In this document: positions 17,900-27,796 of the stretch, piece by piece | Layout of the letters: the number at the start of each line of letters is the position of its first letter | Numbering within the stretch: position 1 is the first letter of the stretch | NCBI RefSeq assembly: GCF_001661265.1 | Contig: NW_017567013.1 | Location: forward strand, 124,001 to 188,000 | DNA from: Saitoella complicata NRRL Y-17804 | Lineage: Eukaryota > Ascomycota > Saitoellomycetes > Saitoellales > Saitoellaceae | DNA length: 64,000 nt | Direction of reading: 5' to 3' | The notes under the pieces: model-generated | Database searches by the model: none | What the model was told of the DNA's origin: nothing | Seen by the model: the letters and a program-made list of their open reading frames with translations, nothing else | Translations under genes and position numbers: made by a program

Positions 17900-19879
17900 A
17901 TGGGTAAATCTGAGAAGAGGGATAAGAAAGAGAAGAGGGACAAGAAGAGGAAGGATAGGGACGAGGATGTCGCGGATCTGGCCTCTGAAGACGTCGTGAA
18001 GGAGCCTAAGCAGAAGAAGGCCAAGAAGGAGAAGAAGGAGAAGGTTGAGGAAGCGCCAAAGGTCATCATCCCCACCGATCCACCCGTGAAGGCACCCGAA
18101 ACGCTTGTCGATACGGTTCCCGCTGAGGCACCCATTCCTGTCGATGAATCCAGCTCCGCCCCTACCGAAGAACCCAAAAAGAAGAAACCAAAGAAGGACA
18201 AAAAGGCCCCCAAGAACGTAGACTCCTACCCAACCTTCACCGTCTTCCCCGACAACGTCAAGTCCCCTATCGGCGTCTCCTCCCTCCGGGACCTCGTGAT
18301 CTGGTGTCTGGGAGACGGAATCAACCCCACATGGATGATGGTCAAGAATAAGCAATACATCCGTCGTGCGGTGGTTTTGCTCGTGCCGGGGTTGACGAGC
18401 GAGATGTTTGCGGGTATGAAGGGGATGGGGGAGGGGATGAAGCCGGTTAAGATGGCTGAGGCGGGCGGACCGGAGGAGTTAGGTGTGTTGGGGGATATGT
18501 TTGAGTGGATGTGGCCTACCAAAGCTCCGGGAGATAACCAGCGACTCTATTCGCCTCTCCTGGCTTTGCTTCAAGCCCCGTTGTCTAACGCCGAGAAGGA
18601 ACGTCGTGCGCGGGAGCAGAGACGGGTACAGGCGCAGTCATCCTCGAAAGAGGAGTTCCCGCCTGAGATGTTCCTGCTGAAGTTGGGCGAGATGGAGGAA
18701 CAGGGATACCCCATCCACTCCTCCCTCGTCCCCGAAGGCCAGGCGAAGGAGTTGGAGACGGATTGGGTCGAGACCAAAAAGTCAGATTCGGAGTGGAAGA
18801 CGGTTGGGAAGAAGGAGGGTGAGTATACCATCTACGGACTCGATTGTGAGATGTGTAAGACGAGTGAGGGGAACGAACTCACCCGTGTCACGCTCGTGAA
18901 CGCAAAGAGTGAGGTGGTATATGATAAGTTGGTCATGCCTGATAACGAGATCATCGACTACCTCACACAATGGTCTGGAATTACGGAAGAGCGACTCTCC
19001 GGCACAACCACCAAACTCGCCGACGTACAACGCGACTTCCTCGAACTGGTGTCTTCGGATAGAACCATCCTCGTCGGTCACTCCCTCGAATCCGACTTGG
19101 TAGCATTGAAAATCCGACACCCCATCGTCATCGACACCTCAGTAATCTACCAACACTCGCGCGGACCACCCTACAAGCCTTCCCTCAAATGGCTCGCCGA
19201 ACGCCATCTCGGTGCACAAATCCAGCGTAACACCGGCGTAGGAGGTCACGACTCCGCTGAGGATGCGAGGACGGCGGTACAGTTGTTGTTGATGAAGATG
19301 CAGAAGGGGGTGGAGTTCGGGACGTTTGCAAGGGATGTTGAGCCGATTTTTACGAGGCTGCAGAGGCAGACGAGTGAAGGTGGGGTTATGTCCGCTGTTG
19401 TGGATTATGGAAACCCGAGGGCGTTGATTGGTGCGGGTGCGAAGACTTGTATCGGGTGCCAAAGTGACGAAGACGTTGTGAAGGGGATCAAGGAAGCCGT
19501 GGAAACGAATCACGGCTTCGTCTTCGGCCGCCTGCGTGAACTCGAGTTCGCAGCGGGCTGGGGATCCTCGAACCGCGAGGACGCAAATTCCGAACCACTC
19601 TCCCCCAACCTCATGTCCCCCGTCCTTAGCCGCCTCGGCGAGCGGATCAAGGAAATCTATGAGAGTTTGCCGCCGTGTAGTGCGTTCGTTGTGTATACGG
19701 GTACCGGAAATCCTAGGGAGATGAGTCGCTTGAATGCGAAGTATGGAAAGCACAAGGCGGAGTTTAAGACGAAGAAGTGGGATGAGTTGGAAGTGAAGTG
19801 GGATGATTCTGATCAGCAGGCGTTGAATACGGCGACGAAGGTTGCGAGGAAGGGGTTGTCTTGGATAACCTTGAAATAA
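17900..19879 (+). CDS. REX1: RNA exonuclease Rex1/Rnh70 (DEDDh)
   Basis: This is a single exon of 659 residues from the ATG at 17900 (context TACATGGGT). The N-terminal ~115 residues are lysine- and glutamate-rich with KKEKKEK-type nucleolar signals. The DEDDh domain follows: IYGLDCEMCKT (D315, E317), HSLESDL (D399) and GGHDSAEDA (H450, D455). The order and spacing match Rnh70/Rex1, a 3'-5' exonuclease that trims 5S rRNA and the 5.8S and tRNA-array precursors in the nucleus. After the nuclease domain, a C-terminal ~150-residue region (YGNPRALIGAGAKTCIGC) is shared with fungal Rex1 proteins. The yeast enzyme has 553 residues; the extra length is mostly in the N-terminal tail. Confidence 0.9.
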   Translation: MGKSEKRDKKEKRDKKRKDRDEDVADLASEDVVKEPKQKKAKKEKKEKVEEAPKVIIPTDPPVKAPETLVDTVPAEAPIPVDESSSAPTEEPKKKKPKKDKKAPKNVDSYPTFTVFPDNVKSPIGVSSLRDLVIWCLGDGINPTWMMVKNKQYIRRAVVLLVPGLTSEMFAGMKGMGEGMKPVKMAEAGGPEELGVLGDMFEWMWPTKAPGDNQRLYSPLLALLQAPLSNAEKERRAREQRRVQAQSSSKEEFPPEMFLLKLGEMEEQGYPIHSSLVPEGQAKELETDWVETKKSDSEWKTVGKKEGEYTIYGLDCEMCKTSEGNELTRVTLVNAKSEVVYDKLVMPDNEIIDYLTQWSGITEERLSGTTTKLADVQRDFLELVSSDRTILVGHSLESDLVALKIRHPIVIDTSVIYQHSRGPPYKPSLKWLAERHLGAQIQRNTGVGGHDSAEDARTAVQLLLMKMQKGVEFGTFARDVEPIFTRLQRQTSEGGVMSAVVDYGNPRALIGAGAKTCIGCQSDEDVVKGIKEAVETNHGFVFGRLRELEFAAGWGSSNREDANSEPLSPNLMSPVLSRLGERIKEIYESLPPCSAFVVYTGTGNPREMSRLNAKYGKHKAEFKTKKWDELEVKWDDSDQQALNTATKVARKGLSWITLK

Positions 19880-20044
19880 GGGACGTTATATAGAATATGC
19901 TCGTGTGGCCATGGGTCGAGACCGGAGGATTGACGTAAGGATATATGCTATCGATTTGTACGTGGTATCGCTATCGCAAATGACAGGCTATCTGCTCATC
20001 CCTCAAACTTCATCTCAAAGCATACAGTAGAGACTAGAGTAGGT

Positions 20045-21733
20045 TTAGTTATGCGTAGGCATCTCCACATTCGCCCTCGTAGCAACGGCATCCTCATGCT
20101 TCCACAACGCCGTGACTGTCTTCAACTGCGTATAAAACTGAACCCCACCCTTCCCGTAGAAGTTCAGATCTCCCAAAATCGACCCCTTGTTTCCGGTGAA
20201 GGAGAACAACGGCAAAGGCACGGGAATGGGGACATTGATTCCGACTTGGCCGGCCTCGATATCCTTCTGGAAACGACGGGCGGTAGCACCGGATTGAGTG
20301 AAGATCGCGGTACCGTTTCCGTATTTGTTGTTGTTGATGAGCTCGATTGCGTCGTCAAGAGTGTCGACGTTCAGACACACCAACACCGGACCAAAGACTT
20401 CCTGTTGGTAGCATTGCATGTCAGTACGAACGCCGCCCAAGATCGTAGGTGCGATCCAGTTTCCCTTGGGGTATTTATCGGGTTTGTAGCCGCGTCCGTC
20501 CAGCATGAGCTCTGCGCCCTCATCAACCCCGGATTGGATGAGGCCTTCGATACGGGTTTTTGCGTGGGGGGAGATGACGGGGCCGAGGTCTGCACCTTGC
20601 TCGAAGCCACCGGTGACTTTGAGGGCTTTTGCGCGTTCGACGAGGTCGGGGAGCCAGTTCTTCGCTTCACCGACACAGACGAGGGTGGAGAGTGCCATAC
20701 AACGCTGTCCGGCAGCTCCGAACGCGGCTCCGGCGAGGGCGTTGAGTGCGTGGTTCTTGTTTGCGTCGGGCATGAGGACACCGTGGTTCTTGGCGCCCAA
20801 GTTCGCTTGAACGCGTTTCCCGTTCGCGGTTCCGCGGCGGTAAATGTATTCTCCGGCCTTATCGGATCCAACGAAGGAGATAGCCTTGATGCGGGGTTCG
20901 TCGAGGATGAAGTCGACGGTCTTGTGGGTTCCGTGGACGATGTTGAAGACACCGGCAGGGAGACCGGCTTCCTTGGCCAACTCGGCAATGATCATGGCTG
21001 CGCCGGGATCGCGCTCAGAGGGTTTCAGAACGAGACAGTTTCCGGTTACGACGGCGACGGGAAGACACCATAGGGGAATCATGGCGGGAAAGTTGAAAGG
21101 TGCGATGGCGGCAACAACACCGAGCGGCTCGCGCATAGTGTAGGTATCCATGTCGGTCGAGACCTCGACTGACTCGCCCATGAGAGATTGGATGTTGACG
21201 CAAGACTCGACGACTTGAAGACCGCGAAGGACGTCACCCTTTGCATCGGCGAAGGTCTTGCCCTGTTCGAGGGTGATTGAGGCTGCGAGGCGGTCCATGT
21301 TCTTGCGGATCAAGTGGACGAGGTTGAACATGATCTGTTGGCGCTTGATGATACTCGTGTTCCTCCATTCCGGGAATGCCTTCTGTGCAGAGTCCACTGC
21401 GGCCTTCAATTCTTCGCTCGTAGTCTCAGGGACTCTGGTGACGACTTGTTGAGTTGCTGGGTCATTCACATCAATCCACTTGTCGGTCTTCGACTCCACC
21501 ATCTGGTTGTTGAGGAAGTTCTTGGTGGAGGTCGGCTGATCCAGACTGAAGTGATCCATAGGGTAGGAGATACCAGCCGTACCAGCCGAAGGCTGAGGAA
21601 CTGCTCCCTGGCTAGGCATCGTTGAGGAGATCGAACGGGATTGTTGGGATCGGCGGGAGACGGTGCGGAGTGTGGCAGAGGCGAGAGGACGCGTGTTGAG
21701 GAGACGACGGAGAGCGATTGAGCGAGTCGCCAT
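20045..21733 (-). CDS. Methylmalonate-semialdehyde dehydrogenase, mitochondrial
   Basis: This is a single-exon ORF of 562 residues. Residues 1-40 (MATRSIALRRLLNTRPLAS) are an arginine-rich presequence. The ALDH fold follows: PWCLP-type substrate strand (IPLWCLPVA), NAD-binding FVGSDKAGEYIYRRG, and GQRCMAL with catalytic C345. The GQRCMALS context, the absence of the usual general-base glutamate motif and the C-terminal GKGGVQFYTQLKTVTALW identify the CoA-dependent ALDH6 family. It converts methylmalonate and malonate semialdehydes to propionyl- and acetyl-CoA in valine and pyrimidine breakdown. The PLPLFSFTGNKGS block before the C-terminus is also typical. No intron is needed. Confidence 0.93.
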   Translation of the reverse strand: MATRSIALRRLLNTRPLASATLRTVSRRSQQSRSISSTMPSQGAVPQPSAGTAGISYPMDHFSLDQPTSTKNFLNNQMVESKTDKWIDVNDPATQQVVTRVPETTSEELKAAVDSAQKAFPEWRNTSIIKRQQIMFNLVHLIRKNMDRLAASITLEQGKTFADAKGDVLRGLQVVESCVNIQSLMGESVEVSTDMDTYTMREPLGVVAAIAPFNFPAMIPLWCLPVAVVTGNCLVLKPSERDPGAAMIIAELAKEAGLPAGVFNIVHGTHKTVDFILDEPRIKAISFVGSDKAGEYIYRRGTANGKRVQANLGAKNHGVLMPDANKNHALNALAGAAFGAAGQRCMALSTLVCVGEAKNWLPDLVERAKALKVTGGFEQGADLGPVISPHAKTRIEGLIQSGVDEGAELMLDGRGYKPDKYPKGNWIAPTILGGVRTDMQCYQQEVFGPVLVCLNVDTLDDAIELINNNKYGNGTAIFTQSGATARRFQKDIEAGQVGINVPIPVPLPLFSFTGNKGSILGDLNFYGKGGVQFYTQLKTVTALWKHEDAVATRANVEMPTHN

Positions 21734-22237
21734 GTTATAGGACTACAAGGATCCTTGATCTGGACCTGGTCAGGAATATAAATGGTCGTCGAGGGGAGTT
21801 CATGGCGACGAGGGGGGGTACGTTTGTCATAAGGCGGGGCTTCCCCGCAACGGCAGGTGCTCGTCCTGCATGCGCTACGTTCAAATGTTCCGACGCAGCC
21901 GACCTGATTCACCCGGCCGCGGGTAAGGCGGGCATCGGTTAATAAAGAATCCTGTTTTATGTGTTTTCTTTTTTGCTGTTGTTGCTGTGGAAGATGGTTC
22001 CAAGGTTCATTATACATCGCTGTGTTCTGGTGACCGCAGCCGGCGGGTGAATCCCGGCTGCCCGCCAGCTGAAGGAAACCAGTTCAATATTGGAAAGGCA
22101 TTCGAATAGATATATTTCTTGCGTTCGGGTCATTACTTTCGTTCAAGCAACTCACACCGTGGGAACTATCTCCCCAATCCATTCAGAAAGCGCGCGTACT
22201 GGTGATAAAGACGTGACGACTCCCCGTTCCGTCCCAT
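21734..22237. promoter_or_regulatory. Region upstream of the ALDH6 gene, with a GC hairpin
   Basis: This 504-bp stretch has no supported gene. It is the promoter side of the dehydrogenase and the 3' side of the CHFR-like gene. An inverted repeat at about 22036-22063 has perfect 8-bp arms (GCAGCCGG / CCGGCTGC) around a short loop. It contains CGG and CCG half-sites of the kind Zn2Cys6 factors bind. A TTATAGGAC run lies just before the ATG. A regulatory role is inferred only. Confidence 0.4.
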
Positions 22238-23903
22238 TCAACGATAGACGTGATTATACCTATTGTTAAGTCAGCCCTGCCTCAGAACGTGTAGCACCAT
22301 TAACGACTCACTGTCTGCAATGTGCATGCTCGAAAGGATTAGGCGGTTCACGAGCCTCCCTCTTCAATCCCCAATTCTTCGCCCATAAACAGCGAGACCC
22401 TTGAATGCAGTTTGGGCGGTTTTGAAGATCGGCTATATTCAGAAATTAGCACAAGGAAGTCTGGGAGATCATCCAGGAGAGAGGCTCTCACCTGGCAGTG
22501 CCCCAGGGTATGTCATCTGCACCTGCCACCAAACAAAGATACAGTCCGGCAACAACTCATCAAAGCATGACTCGCAAATAGAATCATTTCGACGCACAGA
22601 ATTTCGTGCCGACCTTAGTGCAATTTGGCGGTTTACGAAGGTGAAAGGTCTGGCCCCCAAGGGATGATTTGCATGGCCTAGCTCAACGGCTTCCCAAACG
22701 TCTGAGATCGTCATCGGTCGAAATCGAGAGGTGTCGAAGTAGTAGAACAGCAATTCTGCTTCAAACGCACTCAGATCTGGGGCGTATAACTCCTTCTGCG
22801 CGACAAATGAATCTGCCCAAGTATGTTGGTCCGGTAGGCGTAAAGACTTCTCATAGGCCCATTGCCCCGGTGTTTGTAACGATTCCCGGCCATCTTCAAG
22901 TCCAGGACACCTTTCATGGAACCACTGACAAGAGAGCTTGTTACAAGCAGCACACTTCACCGGGAATCTTGTTTCTCGTTCGAAATTGGGCCAGACCGGA
23001 ATGACGCAAAAACATCCTTCGCAAACAAAATGCCCATTTATCACGACCCCAGTGCGAGTGCGGTCACGGTTTTCCACGATCTGCCGGTAGATATCGTGAT
23101 TCCCGTTTTGTACAGGACAAGTAAGTTCCAATCCTCTGTAGCTAGGACCCGGACAACATGGACAGGCCCATAATTCGTCGATGTTGTTATTGGCTACCGG
23201 CACTGGCGCTGCCGGCGGCTGAGGTCTTCCTATAGCTGGACGTGGTTCGGGTGTTTCCTCCTCAGGCTCATAGATAGGATCGAACTGGATAGGGAATCAT
23301 TTAGCCCGTGATCCCGCCCTGACTTGAGCTGTGAGAGCGGACTTACCGGCTCTTCCCCATCCCATATCTCATCCGCGACCCTCAACTCCTCCGCTGTCCT
23401 CTTCTTATCCGGATGCTCGCTCAAAAGAACCTCGAGAAGGCTGTCGATAGGGAATGCGCGTTTACCTTGGCGATCGGGGTATACCTCCGTCCGACAATGG
23501 GGACACGCTTCACGCTGCTGTAGGGACTGAAAAAGACAGCTACCACAGAATGTATGCTGGCAATCAGGAAGCGTGACAGGGCGATGGAATATTTCGAAGC
23601 ATATAGCTGACCAGATGTGAGTATATGCGCCGTTATCATGCGTGGCATGAACATACCACACCGTAACAGCCTATCCACCTCCTCGATCACCTTCTTCTGT
23701 TCCCTGACATGGTTCTTGTACCGCTTGACTGACCTCTTCAAATCTTCCATTGCTCCCTCATTAGGATCGTTACCCTTCTCCTGTCCGGGTACAACTTGTG
23801 CTCCCGCCGGCTGGGGTGGGGGTGGGGGCCCGCCTGGTGGTCCGCCTTGGGGTGCTCCTCCAAACTCGTACGTCTGCGTCACTCTCTGCGGAAGATTTTT
23901 CAT
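22238..23903 (-). CDS. CHFR-like RING E3 ubiquitin ligase with PBZ-like C-terminus
   Basis: My model has five exons: 23903-23657, 23606-23347, 23284-22492, 22432-22312 and 22259-22238. All phases agree, giving 480 residues. A proline/glycine-rich N-terminus precedes a coiled coil (LKRSVKRYKNHVREQKKVIE). A C3HC4 RING follows, formed across a splice junction: CAICFEIFHRPVTLP, CQHTFCGSC and CPHCRTE. Next is the long CHFR cysteine-rich region (CPCCPGPSYRG, CEGCFCVIPVW, CAACNKLSCQWFHERC). The last two exons complete a PBZ-like finger: RPNCIQGSRC, a longer-than-usual linker, then HAHCRQYNHVYR. In animals CHFR is a mitotic checkpoint ligase that binds poly(ADP-ribose) through PBZ. No FHA domain is seen. 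An alternative first exon from the ATG at 24000, spliced at a GTACGAG donor, would also keep phase. Confidence 0.75.
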
Positions 23904-24775
23904 TGGGGTCGTCAAAGGATGGTAGAGGATACTGATCGGTTGCAACGGATTCTGAGGGATTGCGATTTTTGGTAACAGCAGCTGCTATACGTACACGCAT
24001 GCATGCCGATTAGGTGCCAGGGTTGCAACCCAGAATATATTAAGGGGTACTCCGAGACGACGTGCACCGAACGACAGAGAAGAACGGGCATTACTAGGAT
24101 AAAGGAGCACACAAGAACCCTAGAAGTACGTTCTGGCTTGCGGATTTGCCTTTGACATGTCGCAGGTGAGTTCGAATCGCGATAGCTACCCATAGCGTGG
24201 GAATGAAGTCAATTGACAAGATGTCACAGATATCATCTTCTGGTTATAAGAGGTGGATACTAGCCAGTGCTTCCTACCCTTTTGGTTAGAGAGCAAGTTA
24301 ATGGTCTGATCTTTGGCGGCGAGGGGTGCGTCGCGATATGGATTGGTCGTCGTCCTATGTCCACGGCACTAAGAGAAACGGAATTGGTGATGGCGAACTC
24401 CCAGCTGATGAGGGCCAGCTCACCCGGCATCACCGCCAACATCCCCTTGAAGCACCTTTTCTCGGGGCTCTTCCCCATCCCTCGCCTATAGATCCGTGTC
24501 TCCTCATATCGATAGCCCTGCACTACACCGCACACCCTGCGTCCGATAAGCCGTCCCACCGTTCAGTAAGCATAAGAAAGGCCTCTACCATTCCCATTGA
24601 TCAATTAGACATCAAGAACAACCCCCGACATCTGCCGTCTTTCTCCTCACGTGCGGTCCTAATGGGGTTTGGGGTCTTGTGCTAATTTTTCGAGGCGCGC
24701 ATTCGCCGCACTCCAGTGAAAAGTCCTCGCAGTCCCGAAGTTTTCGCTCTTCAGACAATCCTCTCAAACTCAAAA
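23904..24775. promoter_or_regulatory. Divergent region between CHFR-like gene and SSB1
   Basis: About 870 bp lies between genes read outward. The proximal part may include an alternative first exon of the CHFR-like gene (up to 24000). Near SSB1 there is a CACGTG palindrome at about 24648 and a CT-rich stretch before the ATG, typical of strongly expressed fungal genes. An ATGTCGCAG followed by a GTGAGT donor at about 24155-24175 (plus strand) could start a tiny spliced gene, but the downstream frame is short and unrecognised. Confidence 0.45.
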
Positions 24776-25922
24776 ATGGCTTCTGCTGCTGAAGGTTCGT
24801 TCAGACTCGTCAATTGCGTCTCCTCCGTGTCATTATTAACGTCTGTTTTTCAGGAACTTACGAAGGTGCTATCGGTATCGACTTGGGTACCACCTACTCC
24901 TGTGTCGCTGTGTGGCAGCACGAGTCCGTCGAGATCATCGCCAACGACCAGGGTAACCGTACCACCCCTTCGTACGTTGCCTTCACCGAGTCTGAGCGTC
25001 TCATTGGTGATGCCGCCAAGAACCAGGCTGCCATGAACCCGGCCAACACCGGTACGTCGCAATTCCCATCTGTGGATTCGCATCGGATAAATTGACTGAC
25101 TGTCTCTCAGTTTTCGACGCCAAGCGTTTGATCGGTCGCCGTTTCGATGATGCCGATGTCAAGAAGGACATGAAGGTCTGGCCCTTCACCGTCGTTGACG
25201 CCAACGGTCAGCCCAAGATCGAGGTTTCCTACCTCGGTGACAAGAAGCAGTTCACTCCCCAGGAGATCTCCGCCATGGTCTTGACCAAGATGAAGGAGAT
25301 CGCTGAGGCTAAGCTCGGCCAGAAGGTTGAGAAGGCCGTCGTTACTGTCCCCGCCTACTTCTCCGACTCCCAGCGTCTCGCCACCAAGGACGCCGGTGCC
25401 ATCGCTGGATTGAACGTTCTCCGTATCATCAACGAGCCCACCGCCGCTGCCATTGCCTACGGTTTGGACTCCAAGACCGACGTTGAGAAGAACGTCCTCA
25501 TCTTCGACTTGGGAGGAGGAACTTTCGATGTCTCCCTCTTGACCATCCAGGGTGGTGTCTTCACTGTCAAGGCCACCGCTGGTGACACTCACTTGGGTGG
25601 TGAGGACTTCGACAACACCCTCCTCGACCACTTCAAGGCTGAGTTCCAGCGCAAGCACAAGCTCGACATCTCCGACGATGCCCGTGCCCTCCGTCGTTTG
25701 AGGACCGCTTGTGAGCGTGCTAAGCGTACCCTCTCCTCCGTCACCCAGACCACCGTTGAGATCGACTCCCTCTACCAGGGTGTTGACTTCTCCGCCAACA
25801 TCACCCGTGCTCGTTTCGAGGACCTCTGTGCTGTTACCTTCAAGTCCACCGTCGACCCTCTTGAGAAGGTCCTCAAGGACTCCAAGATCGAGAAGTCCAA
25901 GGTTGACGACATTGTCTTGGTC

Positions 25923-25967
<45 letters not shown>

Positions 25968-26747
25968 TTCTTCGACGGCCGTGCCTTGAACAAGTCCATC
26001 AACCCCGATGAGGCTGTCGCTTACGGTGCCGCCGTCCAGGCCGCTGTCTTGACGAACAAGGCCGACTCCGAGAAGACCTCCGACCTTCTCCTCCTCGATG
26101 TCGTTCCCCTCTCCCTTGGTGTCGCCATGGAGGGTAACGTCTTCGGTGTCGTTGTTCCCCGTAACACCACCATCCCCTGTATCAAGAAGCGTACCTTCAC
26201 CACCGTTGAGGATGGTCAGACCACCGTCACTTTCCCCGTCTACCAGGGTGAGCGTGTCAACTGCTCTGAGAACGAGTCCCTCGGAGAGTTCCAGCTTGCT
26301 GGTATCCCCCCCATGCCCCGTGGTCAGCCCGAGCTTGAGGCCATGTTCGAGTTGGACGCCAACGGTATCTTGAAGGTCACTGCCACCGAGAAGACCACCG
26401 GCCGTACCGCCAACATTGAGATCACCAACTCCGTCGGTCGTCTCTCTTCTTCTCAGATCCAGGAGATGATTGAGAACGCCGAGAAGTTCAAGCAGGCTGA
26501 CAAGGAGTTCGCTGGACGTCTCGAGGCCAAGTCTGCTCTTGAGTCCTACATTGCTTCCGTCGAGGGTTCCGTCAACGACTTGAACACCGGCATGAAGCTT
26601 AAGCGTGGACAGAAGGAGTCTATCGAGAACGCTCTCGCTGAGGCTATGGAGGCTCTTGAGGTTGAGGAGATTACTACTGAGAAGATCAAGTCTGCTGAGT
26701 TGAGGCTCAAGCGTGTCGTTACCAAGGCTTTCTCTAACCTCCGTTAA
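24776..26747 (+). CDS. SSB1: Ribosome-associated Hsp70 chaperone, Ssb type
   Basis: Exons 24776-24794, 24854-25051 and 25111-26747 give 617 residues (yeast Ssb1 has 613). The tiny first exon encodes MASAAE. The nucleotide-binding domain has [28 protein letters not shown] and [11 protein letters not shown]. The substrate domain follows with [15 protein letters not shown]. The protein ends [12 protein letters not shown] and lacks EEVD, which separates Ssb from Ssa-type cytosolic Hsp70. [20 protein letters not shown] is also Ssb-like. Ssb binds at the ribosome exit tunnel with the RAC complex and folds nascent chains. Codon choice is strongly biased (GTC, AAG, CTC, GGT), as expected for an abundant protein. 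Very short first exons are common in fungal Hsp70 and ribosomal genes. Confidence 0.95.
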
Positions 26748-27291
26748 ATTGACAGAGTTAGTGGATTAGAATTGGTGGTGGCTGGCTCGGGCTCATAAAA
26801 ATGGCTGTTGGTGTTTTTTGGGTTTTGGTCATGTTTGCTTTTCCCATGATGGTGTTGTTACGATAGTGGATTGTTAATACGGTCGTGCATCTCCTACATT
26901 CGTTCATCTTTTCTACTTGTGCATTTGTGATCCTTCATAAGCCTGTGCGTAGAATTTGTGTGATTGTGTCCTAAGTAGACGATGCTATCGGTGTTCCCAT
27001 TGGATCGTATGCCTTTTGCACCTTCCTCGGTCATCGTAAACTCGCTCGTTGCCAGCTGTTGGCCGGGGTTATTCCCGTATTGTATCGTACATCCTTGCCG
27101 TCTGTAGTGTGGTTCTGTGCTCTTCTTATCCGTTCATCCCCGTTATTCATGTCCTCACGCCGATCCACATCCACCCTTTTTCAACGCCTTGAAACTGTTC
27201 GCTTTCTTTCCTGGCATGCGGCTCTGCTTGATCGACTCATTATCGCCGAGGCGAATGTCCTTGTGTATTCTTAGTTCTGTACATTCGGACG
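26748..27291. other. SSB1/MZM1 convergent 3' region
   Basis: This 544-bp stretch follows the SSB1 stop codon and precedes the MZM1 stop codon on the opposite strand. T-rich runs after 26800 are probably the SSB1 3' UTR and processing signals. I see no ORF, repeat or RNA gene here. Confidence 0.5.
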
Positions 27292-27585
27292 TCAGTAGCC
27301 AAACTTCATCCGAACGTTGCCACTGCACATACGGTACTTCTCGTCTTCCGGTACTTTTTCTCCCTGAATCACACCCTGCCTCAGAACAACGGCAACATCA
27401 CTCGCATGCTTCAGCTTCTCCTCCCACTCCTTGCTCCCCGCCTCAAGACTCCGTCCCGCCTCGAATTGCGAGCGTGCCTGCTCGTGAGCAGCCGTCATGA
27501 CTCTGTGATCGCCATGGAAGGCCACCCTGACGGCGCGGAGGAGATTGCGGTATGCTGCAACGCCTACTGATTGCGACAATGACAT
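27292..27585 (-). CDS. MZM1: Complex III assembly factor Mzm1 (LYR family)
   Basis: This single-exon ORF encodes 97 residues. It starts MSLSQSVGVAAYRNLLRAVR, where AYRNLLRA is the LYR-like motif. The next block, FHGDHRVMTAAHEQARSQF, is characteristic of Mzm1/LYRM7. The C-terminal GEDEKYRMC-like segment (PEDEKYRMCSGNVRMKFGY) is also typical. Mzm1 is a mitochondrial matrix chaperone that stabilises the Rieske protein before its insertion into cytochrome bc1. Its length is close to the family norm of about 110-120. It is transcribed away from calnexin across a 211-bp shared promoter. Confidence 0.85.
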   Translation of the reverse strand: MSLSQSVGVAAYRNLLRAVRVAFHGDHRVMTAAHEQARSQFEAGRSLEAGSKEWEEKLKHASDVAVVLRQGVIQGEKVPEDEKYRMCSGNVRMKFGY

Positions 27586-27796
27586 TATCCTTTGCTAGCT
27601 ATAGAGGGAGTATTTTGTCGTTGGTGGTTACGGGATATTTCTAGAATCACGTGCATAAGGGGCACCGCAGCCGGGCAGGGCCTTGAGCGCGCGATGCCAC
27701 GCTGGCGTTAAGCGCGTATATCACCGCACGCTTCCCCAAGGCTGCTCCACCGTCCCACTCCCCTCCACCAGATCAATCGAAGAGAACATCTCGATC
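27586..27796. promoter_or_regulatory. Shared promoter of MZM1 and calnexin
   Basis: These 211 bp lie between two divergent start codons. They contain a CACGTG palindrome near 27652 followed by AAGGGG, a stress-element-like core, and a CGCG-rich stretch near 27690-27720. No unfolded-protein-response element could be named with confidence. Confidence 0.45.

Noticed and set aside
20051-21073. 340-codon frame antisense to the ALDH6 gene
   Set aside because: It overlaps a clear dehydrogenase entirely and has the composition of an antisense shadow.
24155-24290. Possible tiny spliced gene starting ATGTCGCAG with a GTGAGT donor
   Set aside because: The donor is good, but the next exon gives only about 20 codons to a stop and no recognisable protein.
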